This document shows positions 26,212-34,338 of a DNA stretch of 48,507 bases, one piece after another. The notes under the pieces are model-generated. The model worked only from the letters and a program-made list of their open reading frames with translations. It ran no database searches and was not told the origin of the DNA. The stretch spans positions 74,938 through 123,444 of the forward strand of contig DGES01000129.1 in the NCBI GenBank assembly GCA_002386065.1. Direction: 5' to 3'. The translations under genes were made by a program, and so were the position numbers. The stretch is from Firmicutes bacterium UBA3920 (lineage in GTDB: Bacteria > Bacillota > Clostridia > Caldicoprobacterales > Xylanivirgaceae). Position 1 is the stretch's first letter; each line of letters starts with the position of its first letter.

Positions 26212-26922
26212 ATGAGGTTACAAAAATATATGGCATATTGCGGTGTAGCATCTAGAAGAAAATGTGAAGACATCATTGCAGAGGGACGAGTAAGTGTAAA
26301 TGGCTATACTATTACTGATATGGGAGTAAAAATCAATCCAAGAAAAGATATTGTAAAAGTTGATGGTATAACTATAGAACCTGAGGATAAAAAAATCTAC
26401 ATTGCGTTAAATAAACCTGTAGGATATATAAGTTCTGTATGTGATCAATTTGGACGTCCCACAGTGTTAGATCTTGTAGATAGAAAATTTGGTAGATTAT
26501 ATCCTGTGGGAAGACTTGATTATGATAGTGAAGGACTTATATTGTTGACAAATGATGGAGATTTGGCTTATAGATTGACGCATCCTAAATTTAATATTTC
26601 AAAAGAATATAATGTAGAGGTAGATGGATTACCTACCCCTTATGACATAGATAAATTACGTAAGGGGATATTTTTAGAAGGACGTAAGACAAGACCAGCT
26701 ATTATAGAACTCCTAAAACAAAGTAAAAATAGTTCTACTTTTATGATTATATTAAAAGAAGGGCGAAATAGACAGATAAGAAAGATGTTTGACTTTATAG
26801 GTCATAGTGTTATATCATTACAAAGGGTTAGAATTGCAAATATATTATTAGGTAATATGCAACCTGGTGAGTGGAGACATTTAACCGATGAAGAGATAGT
26901 TGTTTTAAAAAATAACATTTGA
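26212..26922 (+). CDS. rluB: 23S rRNA pseudouridine synthase RluB family
   Basis: A 236-residue RsuA/RluB-type enzyme: an N-terminal S4 domain (MRLQKYMAYCGVASRRKCE) and a catalytic domain whose motif VGRLDYDSEGLILLTNDGDL carries the nucleophilic aspartate (GRLD). KEGRNRQIRKMF near the end is also diagnostic. It isomerises uridines, most likely at 23S rRNA position 2605 by comparison with RluB, although RsuA-type specificity cannot be excluded. The location after scpAB and a dac gene is conserved in Firmicutes. Confidence 0.92.
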   Translation: MRLQKYMAYCGVASRRKCEDIIAEGRVSVNGYTITDMGVKINPRKDIVKVDGITIEPEDKKIYIALNKPVGYISSVCDQFGRPTVLDLVDRKFGRLYPVGRLDYDSEGLILLTNDGDLAYRLTHPKFNISKEYNVEVDGLPTPYDIDKLRKGIFLEGRKTRPAIIELLKQSKNSSTFMIILKEGRNRQIRKMFDFIGHSVISLQRVRIANILLGNMQPGEWRHLTDEEIVVLKNNI

Positions 26923-26937
26923 GGAGTTTGAGGTATT

Positions 26938-27420
26938 ATGTTTGTATTTAGAAAGCTATCATTACATGACATTGCTCTAATATATGAAGATATGGAATTA
27001 AAGCCATTATTAACAGTAAAGCCGATGGGTCAAAAATTTGGTGTAGTCATGGATATAGATGGTTGTTTAAAGGGAGGAATTACTGGTTACATAGATAGAG
27101 AAGGGGCAATGATACAAAAACTTAAGATAAAGAAGGAATATGCCACCCCTCTATGTAAAGATGGTCTAATAAGATCTTTAATACATGCATTGGATTTAAA
27201 TGGAATCAAATTATTGTTTACAAAAAAAACAGAAGATATAGATATATATACAAATATTGGATTCAAAAAAATAGATAGTATTATTTTAGATTCAAATATT
27301 ATTCTAGGAGATATAATAAAAAAAGATATTGGGCGAGACCATATTTTTTTTATAAATTTGAAGGATTTTTTCAATAAAAATAGTTGTAATCGTGGCCCAA
27401 AAGTTAATAATATGCGTTGA
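26938..27420 (+). CDS. Divergent GNAT-like protein
   Basis: A 160-residue protein that I only recognise by fold-like pattern: FRKLSLHDI at the start, a central beta strand with IQKLKIKKEY, a helix LIRSLIHALDLNGIKLLF and then IYTNIGFKKIDS, which together resemble the core of GCN5-type acetyltransferases. The acetyl-CoA loop (Q/RxxGxG/A) is not preserved; PLCKDGLIRSL is in its place, so activity is doubtful. It follows rluB by 15 bases and is probably in the same operon. Alternative: an uncharacterised clostridial protein without enzyme activity. Confidence 0.5.
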   Translation: MFVFRKLSLHDIALIYEDMELKPLLTVKPMGQKFGVVMDIDGCLKGGITGYIDREGAMIQKLKIKKEYATPLCKDGLIRSLIHALDLNGIKLLFTKKTEDIDIYTNIGFKKIDSIILDSNIILGDIIKKDIGRDHIFFINLKDFFNKNSCNRGPKVNNMR

Positions 27421-27634
27421 TTGGATGTTTAACTAATATATAAAGTTTATTAGATTAATATTTAGAATTTAAAGTTGAATGATTACAATATAATCAAAAA
27501 ATTTAAATATTTATAATTTTTAAGGAGGATTAATGGGGTTTATGTAGAATTCTTAGAAATGGGGGTAGAGTTGTTTTATTTTATTTCTATAATATAAAAG
27601 ATATATAACCATATTTAAGTCTGGAGGTTTTTAT

Positions 27635-29182
27635 ATGAGTAGTAAAAAGATTGAGCAAATGAAGGCAGCAAAAGCTAAGATCTATAAAGGTGGAGGCGAA
27701 GAAAGAATTAAAAAGCAACATCATAGTGGTAAACTAACTGCGAGAGAAAGGATAGAAAAACTACTAGATCCTGATAGCTTTATTGAAACAGATATTTTTG
27801 TTAAACATCGTTCAGTAGAGTTTGGAATGGATAAAGTAGAAGCCCCTGGTGAGGGAGTAGTGACAGGTTATGGAACTATAGAAGGCAGACCAGTATATAT
27901 TTATTCCCAAGATTTTACTGTCATGGGTGGCTCCCTTGGCGAAATGCATGCAAAAAAGATTACTAAAATTATGGATGAGGCAATGAAAATGGGTTGTCCT
28001 CTTATATGCATCAATGATTCGGGTGGTGCTAGAATACAAGAAGGCATAGATGCTCTTGGAGGTTATGGAGAAATTTTTTATAGGAACACATTGGCATCAG
28101 GAGTCATTCCTCAAATTTCTGTTATACTGGGTCCATGCGCCGGCGGAGCTGTATATTCACCTGCTTTAACTGATTTCATATTTATGGTAGATGGCATAAG
28201 TAAAATGTTTATAACGGGTCCACAAGTTGTTCAGGCCGTTACAGGTGAAGATGTTAGTGCTGATGAATTAGGTGGTGCAACTGCACATAGTGAAAAGAGT
28301 GGAGTTGCTCATTTTACTAGTAGCTCTGAAGAAGAATGTTTTCAAAAAATCAGGAAACTTTTTAGTTTTATTCCACAAAATAATTTAGAAGATCCTCCCG
28401 TTATGGAGAAAAATGATGATCCCAACCGATTGTCGTCTGATTTAAATCAGATTATACCCGATAATCCTAATAAATCATACGATGTAAAAGCTGTAATAAC
28501 ACGGGTAGTAGACAACGGTGATTTTTTTGAAATTCAACCATCATTTGCACCTAATATAGTAATTGGATTTGCCAGATTAAATGGTAGATCAGTAGGTATA
28601 GTGGCCAATCAGCCACAGTATAAAGCAGGTTGTCTTGATATAGATGCATCTGACAAGGCAGCTAGATTTATAAGGTTTTGTGATGCTTTTAATATTCCAA
28701 TTGTGACATTTACTGATGTCCCAGGCTATTTGCCAGGAGTAGATCAAGAACATGGTGGTATTATAAGGCATGGAGCAAAATTATTATATGCATATTCAGA
28801 GGCCACTGTACCTAAGATAGCGGTCATATTACGTAAGGCATATGGTGGTGCATATATTGCCATGAGCAGTCGACATTTAGGTGCAGACAGGGTATATGCG
28901 TGGCCTACAGCTGAAATAGCAGTTATGGGTCCAGATGGAGCAGCAAATATCATATTTAGAAAAGAAATACAAGCTGCAGATGATCCAATAGAATTTAGAC
29001 AACAGAAAATTGAAGAATACAGGGAAAAGTTTGCCAATCCATATGTAGCTGCTGCTCGTGGATACATAGACGATATAATAGAACCGCAAGCTACAAGACC
29101 TTATTTAATAGGTGCATTACAAGTTCTTGATGGTAAGAGGGAAAATAGACCTGCGAAAAAGCATGGCAACTTTCCTGTGTAA
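27635..29182 (+). CDS. mmdA: Methylmalonyl-CoA decarboxylase / acyl-CoA carboxyltransferase alpha subunit
   Basis: A 515-residue carboxyltransferase of the propionyl-CoA carboxylase beta / transcarboxylase 12S family. The two crotonase-like halves are visible: GKLTARERIEKLLDPDSF and INDSGGARIQEGIDALGGY in the first, PGYLPGVDQEHGGIIRHGAK and LRKAYGGAYIAMSS in the second. It moves CO2 between an acyl-CoA (most often methylmalonyl-CoA) and carrier-bound biotin. The following small gamma subunit, biotin carrier and OadB-type pump make a sodium-translocating decarboxylase. TGGAGG lies before the ATG. No methylmalonyl-CoA mutase or epimerase is encoded nearby, so the substrate is inferred. Confidence 0.9.
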   Translation: MSSKKIEQMKAAKAKIYKGGGEERIKKQHHSGKLTARERIEKLLDPDSFIETDIFVKHRSVEFGMDKVEAPGEGVVTGYGTIEGRPVYIYSQDFTVMGGSLGEMHAKKITKIMDEAMKMGCPLICINDSGGARIQEGIDALGGYGEIFYRNTLASGVIPQISVILGPCAGGAVYSPALTDFIFMVDGISKMFITGPQVVQAVTGEDVSADELGGATAHSEKSGVAHFTSSSEEECFQKIRKLFSFIPQNNLEDPPVMEKNDDPNRLSSDLNQIIPDNPNKSYDVKAVITRVVDNGDFFEIQPSFAPNIVIGFARLNGRSVGIVANQPQYKAGCLDIDASDKAARFIRFCDAFNIPIVTFTDVPGYLPGVDQEHGGIIRHGAKLLYAYSEATVPKIAVILRKAYGGAYIAMSSRHLGADRVYAWPTAEIAVMGPDGAANIIFRKEIQAADDPIEFRQQKIEEYREKFANPYVAAARGYIDDIIEPQATRPYLIGALQVLDGKRENRPAKKHGNFPV

Positions 29183-29209
29183 TATTTGCCGGTATAAGGA
29201 GTGAAATAT

Positions 29210-29578
29210 ATGAATATGAAAACAAAACTAGTAGAAGGACTGCAGGTATTGGCTCTTGGTTTAGGCATAACACTTATTGCTCTTTGTTTATTAATATTAG
29301 TGGTGGAGTTAATAAATAAACTTGTCAATAAAGATAAAAAATCAGATAATCAACAAGAAATTGCTGATATACCTAATAAAGTCATAGTAGATGAAAGCGT
29401 TGAGGATAGCACTAGTATATCAAATGATGAGCTAGTGGCTGTAATTAGTGCGGCGATAGTTGCTATGCTGGACGATGGTGCTCCACCATTTAAAATAAAA
29501 AATATTAGACGTATACCTGCTAGCACTCCAAGATGGAATCAGCTAGGACGAAAAGAACAATTGTTAAATCGTAGATAA
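29210..29578 (+). CDS. Sodium pump decarboxylase gamma subunit (OadG family)
   Basis: About 122 residues: one N-terminal membrane helix (about residues 10-32) and a polar C-terminal part with ISNDELVAVISAAIVAMLDD, a helix common to clostridial OadG/MmdD-type subunits. It assembles the carboxyltransferase and the membrane beta subunit. AAGGAG (29196-29201) is 8 bases before the ATG at 29210; the GTG at 29201 overlaps that site. The short repeat of T-rich sequence and the 16-base palindrome after the gene separate it from the carrier gene. Confidence 0.85.
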   Translation: MNMKTKLVEGLQVLALGLGITLIALCLLILVVELINKLVNKDKKSDNQQEIADIPNKVIVDESVEDSTSISNDELVAVISAAIVAMLDDGAPPFKIKNIRRIPASTPRWNQLGRKEQLLNRR

Positions 29579-29623
29579 AAGCTCTTTATGTGATTAGATA
29601 AATAATTTTATTTTTATGTTAAA

Positions 29624-29639
29624 ATCAAAATATTTTGAT
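29624..29639 (+). repeat. 16-nt perfect palindrome before the biotin carrier gene
   Basis: ATCAAAATATTTTGAT is its own reverse complement and lies 31 bases before the carrier start. It could be an operator or a small mRNA hairpin; given the AT-rich background, chance is possible. Confidence 0.4.
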
Positions 29640-29670
29640 AAAACTCGTGTTAGAGATAGGAGGAAAAAAT

Positions 29671-30081
29671 ATGAAAAAATTTATAGTAACAGTTAATGGT
29701 AATTCTTACGAAGTTGAAGTGGAAGAGGTTATGGGGGAAACATCTTCATATGATGATAATAATATTAAGGAACAGCCTTCAAATAAACAAGAAATTACTT
29801 CCCCTTCTAAAGAGGTAGAAAGTAATGCCAATAAAAGTAGCGGAGCTACTAAAAAGGTTCCTGCAGGGGCTACTACTGTCAAGGCTCCCATGCCAGGGAC
29901 AATACTCGATATAAATGTAAATGAGGGTGACACAGTAAAACGAGGACAGGTCTTGTGTATCCTCGAAGCAATGAAAATGGAAAATGAAATAATGTCGCCC
30001 AAAGATGGTAAGATTGTATCAATCAATACATCTAAAGGTAATTCAGTAGATGCTGGTGATATATTATTTTCAATTGAATAG
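29671..30081 (+). CDS. Biotin carboxyl carrier protein
   Basis: A 136-residue carrier: a short N-terminal beta segment (KKFIVTVNGNSYEVEVEE), a flexible Ser/Lys/Asn-rich linker and a C-terminal biotinyl domain (about 68-136) with EAMKMEN, in which Lys102 is the biotinylation site. It shuttles CO2 between carboxyltransferase and decarboxylase. It is the only biotin domain in the locus, since the OadA-like gene downstream lacks its own. GGAGG precedes the ATG at 29671; the frame extends to 29635 without better signals. Confidence 0.92.
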   Translation: MKKFIVTVNGNSYEVEVEEVMGETSSYDDNNIKEQPSNKQEITSPSKEVESNANKSSGATKKVPAGATTVKAPMPGTILDINVNEGDTVKRGQVLCILEAMKMENEIMSPKDGKIVSINTSKGNSVDAGDILFSIE

Positions 30082-30110
30082 TTATAGTAGGATGGAAGGG
30101 GTTTAATTAA

Positions 30111-31253
30111 ATGACAAAATCTTTTTCAGATGTATTAATAAATTTTATTCAAGACACTGGTTTTTTAAATATAACATGGCAGCAAAGTATAATGATTTTA
30201 GTTGCCTGCATACTTATATATCTTGCAATAAAAAAAGAATACGAACCACTACTTCTTTTACCCATAGCATTTGGTATGTTACTTGCTAATTTGCCCCTTG
30301 CAGGACTTATGGCAGAGCCTGAGGATGGAAAGATAGGCGGATTATTTTATTATATCTATCAAGGGGTTGAAAAGGGGATATATCCTCCGCTTATATTCCT
30401 TGGAATAGGTGCCATGACCGACTTTGGTCCTTTGATTGCTAATCCTAAGAGCTTATTATTAGGTGGAGCTGCCCAGTTGGGAATATTTGTAGCTTTTTTA
30501 TTGTCTATTCTATTGGGATTTGATGAAAAGGCAGCTGCAGCCATAGGAATTATTGGTGGAGCTGATGGCCCTACGGCCATACTTGTGACTTCGCAATTAA
30601 AACCTGAGCTTCTAGGTCCAATTGCCGTTGCAGCTTATTCATATATGGCGCTCATTCCAATTATACAGCCTCCAATTATGATGGCACTTACTACAAAAGA
30701 AGAGCGCTCAGTGGTAATGAAACAGCTTAGACCTGTTTCAAAACTTGAAAAGATAATTTTCCCAATTGCTGTTACAATAATAGGGACCATGTTGGTTCCG
30801 TCCGCAGGTCCATTACTTGGAATGCTTATGTTAGGAAATCTATTTAGAGAAAGCTTAGTAGTAGATAGATTGAACCAAACAGCCCAAAATGAGCTTATAA
30901 ATATAGTTACAATATTTTTAGGATTGACAGTTGGAGCAACTGCAAGCGCTGAGAACTTTTTAACACCCGAAACATTGAAGATAATTGCATTAGGACTCAT
31001 TGCATTTGCAAGTGGTACAACGGGAGGGCTTTTATTGGGGAAACTTATGTATAAGCTTTCAGGAGGAAAAGTGAATCCCCTAATAGGTTCAGCTGGTGTA
31101 TCCGCAGTGCCTATGGCTGCCCGAGTTTCGCAAGTTGTAGGTCAAAAAGAAAATCCTGAAAACTTTCTTCTCATGCATGCTATGGGCCCAAATGTAGCAG
31201 GTGTTATTGGATCGGCAATTGTAGCAGGTGTATTTCTTTCAATGTTTGGTTGA
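30111..31253 (+). CDS. Sodium-translocating decarboxylase beta subunit (OadB family)
   Basis: A 380-residue polytopic membrane protein with nine or more hydrophobic segments. GIIGGADGPTAILVTSQL near residue 148 contains the aspartate that in OadB of Klebsiella is essential for Na+ transport and decarboxylation, and GPNVAGVIGSAIVAG lies at the C-terminus. It decarboxylates carboxybiotin and uses the energy to export Na+, giving a sodium gradient in anaerobes. It lies between the carrier and the OadA-like gene. Confidence 0.93.
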   Translation: MTKSFSDVLINFIQDTGFLNITWQQSIMILVACILIYLAIKKEYEPLLLLPIAFGMLLANLPLAGLMAEPEDGKIGGLFYYIYQGVEKGIYPPLIFLGIGAMTDFGPLIANPKSLLLGGAAQLGIFVAFLLSILLGFDEKAAAAIGIIGGADGPTAILVTSQLKPELLGPIAVAAYSYMALIPIIQPPIMMALTTKEERSVVMKQLRPVSKLEKIIFPIAVTIIGTMLVPSAGPLLGMLMLGNLFRESLVVDRLNQTAQNELINIVTIFLGLTVGATASAENFLTPETLKIIALGLIAFASGTTGGLLLGKLMYKLSGGKVNPLIGSAGVSAVPMAARVSQVVGQKENPENFLLMHAMGPNVAGVIGSAIVAGVFLSMFG

Positions 31254-31295
31254 TTAATGAGATTTTTGATTGGATATTTTTGAGGAGGATGCTAT

Positions 31296-32693
31296 ATGGC
31301 AAAGGTACAAATAACCGAAACAGCTCTTAGAGATGCTCATCAATCTTTGATTGCAACACGTATGACTACTGATGAAATGTTGCCCGTTGTAAAATTATTA
31401 GATCAAGTTGGATATTATTCCCTCGAAGCATGGGGAGGGGCAACTTTTGATGCGTGTCTCAGATTTTTAAATGAAGATCCATGGGAAAGATTGAGAAAGA
31501 TAAGAAAAGCAGCAAAGAATACTAAACTTCAGATGTTACTTAGGGGACAAAATATTTTAGGTTATAAACATTACCCCGATGATGTAGTGAGGGAATTTGT
31601 AAATCGAGCAGTAGACAATGGAATAGATATTATAAGAATCTTCGATGCACTAAATGACGTGCGAAATATTGAATGTGCCTTAGATGCTACTATAAAGGCA
31701 GGTGCCCATGCTCAAGCCACTGTTGTCTATACAATAAGTCCAATTCATGATACTGAGCATTATGTAAAGACAGCAAAGCAATTAGAAGATATGGGGGCAG
31801 ATTCTATATGTTTAAAAGATATGGCAGGTCTCTTAACGCCGTATTATGCATATGAGTTGATAACTGAGTTAAAGAAAGAAATTAAAGTTCCCATACAACT
31901 TCATTCCCACTATACAAGTGGTGTTGCTTCTATGACTTACTTAAAGGCTATAGAGGCAGGTGTTGATGTGGTAGACTGTGCTATATCTCCAATGTCTATG
32001 GGTACATCACAGCCTCCTACAGAGTCACTTGTAGCGACTTTGAGGGAAAGTGAATATGATACTGGCTATGATTTAAAACTTTTGACAGAGATAGCTGACT
32101 ATTTTAAACCGCTTAGAGAGAAATATATTGAAAGTGGACTTATGGATCCTAAGGTGTTATCTGTAGATGTAAATACTTTGGTATATCAGGTACCAGGAGG
32201 GATGCTATCTAATCTAGTATCTCAATTGAAACAGCAAAACAAGCTAGATAAGTATGAGGAAGTACTAAAAGAAGTTCCTAGGGTTAGAAAAGATCTTGGA
32301 TATCCACCCTTGGTAACACCTACAAGCCAAATTGTAGGAACTCAATCTGTATTAAATGTCATTACGGGTGAGCGATATAAGATGGTTACAAAAGAAACCA
32401 AGGCTTATGTTCGTGGTGAATATGGTAGACCGCCGGCACCTATAAGCAAAGAAATAAGAGAAAAGATTATAGGTGATGAGGATGTAATTGAGTGTAGACC
32501 TGCAGATCTTCTAGAACCTGCCCTTGACAAGTACAGAGAAGAGATAAAGGAATATATAGAGCAAGAAGAAGATGTATTATCATATGCCTTATTTCCTCAA
32601 GTAGCTATGAAATTCTTTAAATTTAGGCAGGCACAAAAATATAAAATAGATAGTACTATGTTAGATGAAGAAAACCAAGTTCATCCAATTTAA
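31296..32693 (+). CDS. Oxaloacetate decarboxylase alpha / transcarboxylase 5S-type subunit without biotin domain
   Basis: A 465-residue carboxyltransferase of the pyruvate carboxylase subunit B / OadA / transcarboxylase 5S family. ETALRDAHQSLIATRM opens the TIM barrel; CLKDMAG near residue 173 carries the lysine and LHSHYTSG near 202 the two metal-binding histidines. OadA enzymes of about 600 residues have a C-terminal biotin domain; here the protein ends after the PYC conserved domain, so it must use the separate carrier. It converts oxaloacetate and pyruvate. GAGGAGG precedes the ATG. Combined with the 12S-like mmdA product it could also form a soluble transcarboxylase. Confidence 0.9.
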   Translation: MAKVQITETALRDAHQSLIATRMTTDEMLPVVKLLDQVGYYSLEAWGGATFDACLRFLNEDPWERLRKIRKAAKNTKLQMLLRGQNILGYKHYPDDVVREFVNRAVDNGIDIIRIFDALNDVRNIECALDATIKAGAHAQATVVYTISPIHDTEHYVKTAKQLEDMGADSICLKDMAGLLTPYYAYELITELKKEIKVPIQLHSHYTSGVASMTYLKAIEAGVDVVDCAISPMSMGTSQPPTESLVATLRESEYDTGYDLKLLTEIADYFKPLREKYIESGLMDPKVLSVDVNTLVYQVPGGMLSNLVSQLKQQNKLDKYEEVLKEVPRVRKDLGYPPLVTPTSQIVGTQSVLNVITGERYKMVTKETKAYVRGEYGRPPAPISKEIREKIIGDEDVIECRPADLLEPALDKYREEIKEYIEQEEDVLSYALFPQVAMKFFKFRQAQKYKIDSTMLDEENQVHPI

Positions 32694-32725
32694 AATTTAG
32701 AGAGGATTAATCCTCTCTAAATTTT
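32692..32725 (+). terminator. Perfect palindromic bidirectional terminator
   Basis: AAAATTTAGAGAGGATT (32692-32708) and its exact reverse complement (32709-32725) lie between two convergent genes. The A/T runs at both ends allow it to stop transcription from either side, and the stop codon of the - strand gene lies in it. Confidence 0.85.
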
Positions 32726-33362
32726 AACATTTTATATGGAGGTATATTATATTTTTACAATTACTAAAATACTCTAATACCTTTACCTTACTGTCTTTTT
32801 TTATAAACTTCCCACATTTTAGGCATATATAATTGTCTTCATTTAATGTTTCATAGCTTATATTGGGTTTTAAATTACCATGCCGTTTCCAACTTTTCCA
32901 ACCAGTCTTACAAAGAAGGGCTCTATTTTCATAATCCGCATATACCCATCTTAGAATCCTATGAAAATGAAATGGATATTTTGTATATTTCACATATTGA
33001 ATAGGGACCCCTAAAGCTAAAGCATACTCTTGAAAGGTGTTTTCAATAATATTTTGGAGAGGTTCGCCTATCTTTACACTTGATATTTTATATCCCTTAT
33101 TTTTTAATATAAATCTTGTACTATCAAACATGTAACCTTGACAAATCTCCACTTTCTCATTATTTCTTACACATAATCTATTCAATAGTCTAAATACGAT
33201 TTTGTCTGTCTCTTTTAGATATTGTTTTGATTGAAAACTATATTCCCTATAGCATTCAATGGGGATAAAATCGTAGTAATATTCACCAGTCTCTACTCTG
33301 ATGGCCCCTATACATGTTCCGCCAACTAGACTACCACTACCTGCATCATCAATTTGTATCAA
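32724..33362 (-). CDS. Unknown protein with RNase HII-like N-terminal motif and zinc-ribbon-like C-terminus
   Basis: A 212-residue protein that I do not recognise as a named family. The N-terminus IDDAGSGSLVGGTCIGAIRV is strikingly like the RNase HII active-site motif (IDEAGRGPLAG), with Asp for Glu and Ser for Arg. An acidic VEICQGYMFDS follows, as could be expected for later strands of an RNase H-like fold. The C-terminus has CLKCGK and two further cysteines (near the end), compatible with a zinc ribbon. A nuclease or nucleic-acid-binding role is inference only. It starts with TTG, 7 bases after GGAGG, and is one of the few - strand genes, convergent with the decarboxylase operon. Confidence 0.7.
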   Translation of the reverse strand: MIQIDDAGSGSLVGGTCIGAIRVETGEYYYDFIPIECYREYSFQSKQYLKETDKIVFRLLNRLCVRNNEKVEICQGYMFDSTRFILKNKGYKISSVKIGEPLQNIIENTFQEYALALGVPIQYVKYTKYPFHFHRILRWVYADYENRALLCKTGWKSWKRHGNLKPNISYETLNEDNYICLKCGKFIKKDSKVKVLEYFSNCKNIIYLHIKC

Positions 33363-33424
33363 ATAAGGCCCTCCTCATATATATTTAGTAATCTTTTTAA
33401 AATAGTACAGCTATGAAATATTAT

Positions 33425-33454
33425 TTGTAAATGTGTGGCAAATTATAATATAAT
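33425..33454 (+). promoter_or_regulatory. Candidate sigma-A promoter for surE
   Basis: TTGTAA (33425-33430), an 18-base spacer and TATAAT (33449-33454) lie 30 bases before surE in the space between two divergent genes. Confidence 0.5.
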
Positions 33455-33483
33455 AATCTAAGAACTGAAATAAGGGTGAGAAT

Positions 33484-34266
33484 ATGAATATATTGGTTTC
33501 AAATGATGATGGTATATTTGCAGAAGGCATTATACATTTAGCAAATAAATTGAGTGATATGGGTAGAGTGGTTGTAGTAGCTCCCTATACAGAAATGAGT
33601 GCAACAGGACATGCTATAACCATGCATAGTCCATTGCGTGTACAGGAGATAAAATGGTCTCATACAGATATAAAGGCCTATTCAATAAATGGTACACCAG
33701 CTGACTGTGTAAAGATAGGAGTAGATGTATTGATGGATAATAAACCAGATATAATATTTTCGGGCATAAATAGGGGAGCAAATCTCGGAACGGATGTTGT
33801 ATATTCTGGAACTGTATCTGCTGCCATGGAAGGTTGTCTATTGGGTATTCCATCAGTTGCAATTTCCGTTGCTGGATTTGATAATATAGACTTTTCTTAT
33901 GCAGCTGAAGTGGCTTATTTGCTTGGTAAAAAGCTCATGGAAAATAAATTTTCTAAAAATATATTGCTTAATATGAATGTACCTAATGTGCCTCGAGAAG
34001 AAATTAGTGGTATAAAATTCACAAAGTTAGGCGTAAGAAAATACAAAGAAGGTTATATAGAACGAAAGGATCCAAGGGGTATACCATATTATTGGCTTAC
34101 AGGAGTAATAGATAATGATCATAAAGTAGATAATACCGATATAAATGCAGTATATAATAAATATATATCTATAACCCCTATACATTATGATCTTACTAAT
34201 TATAAAATGTTAAATTTTTTGAACCAAAGTTCAATGTTAAAAGAAATTAACCTTTTTGATGAGTAA
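33484..34266 (+). CDS. surE: 5'/3'-nucleotidase SurE
   Basis: A 260-residue SurE phosphatase of normal length, acting on nucleoside monophosphates and short polyphosphates. Metal-binding residues are visible: the Asp pair in SNDDGIFAEG (residues 8-9), serine in EMSATGHAITM and asparagine in FSGINRGANLGTDVVYSGTV. Single gene with its own candidate promoter; the RpiR gene follows after 72 bases with a separate one. Confidence in the family is high, physiological substrate is open. Confidence 0.95.
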   Translation: MNILVSNDDGIFAEGIIHLANKLSDMGRVVVVAPYTEMSATGHAITMHSPLRVQEIKWSHTDIKAYSINGTPADCVKIGVDVLMDNKPDIIFSGINRGANLGTDVVYSGTVSAAMEGCLLGIPSVAISVAGFDNIDFSYAAEVAYLLGKKLMENKFSKNILLNMNVPNVPREEISGIKFTKLGVRKYKEGYIERKDPRGIPYYWLTGVIDNDHKVDNTDINAVYNKYISITPIHYDLTNYKMLNFLNQSSMLKEINLFDE

Positions 34267-34277
34267 TATATCTATGT

Positions 34278-34305
34278 TTGCAAAACAGGTCATATATGGT
34301 AGAAT
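34278..34305 (+). promoter_or_regulatory. Candidate sigma-A promoter for the RpiR-family gene
   Basis: TTGCAA (34278-34283), a 16-base spacer and TAGAAT (34300-34305) lie 33 bases before the start codon. Confidence 0.45.
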
Positions 34306-34338
34306 AATATCAAATGCTTTGGTTTTAGGAGGGCTACC

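Noticed and set aside
27421..27634. Promoters before mmdA
   Set aside because: Several TATAAT strings (27489, 27512, 27588) are present, but none has a -35 element at 16-18 bases, so no specific promoter is called.
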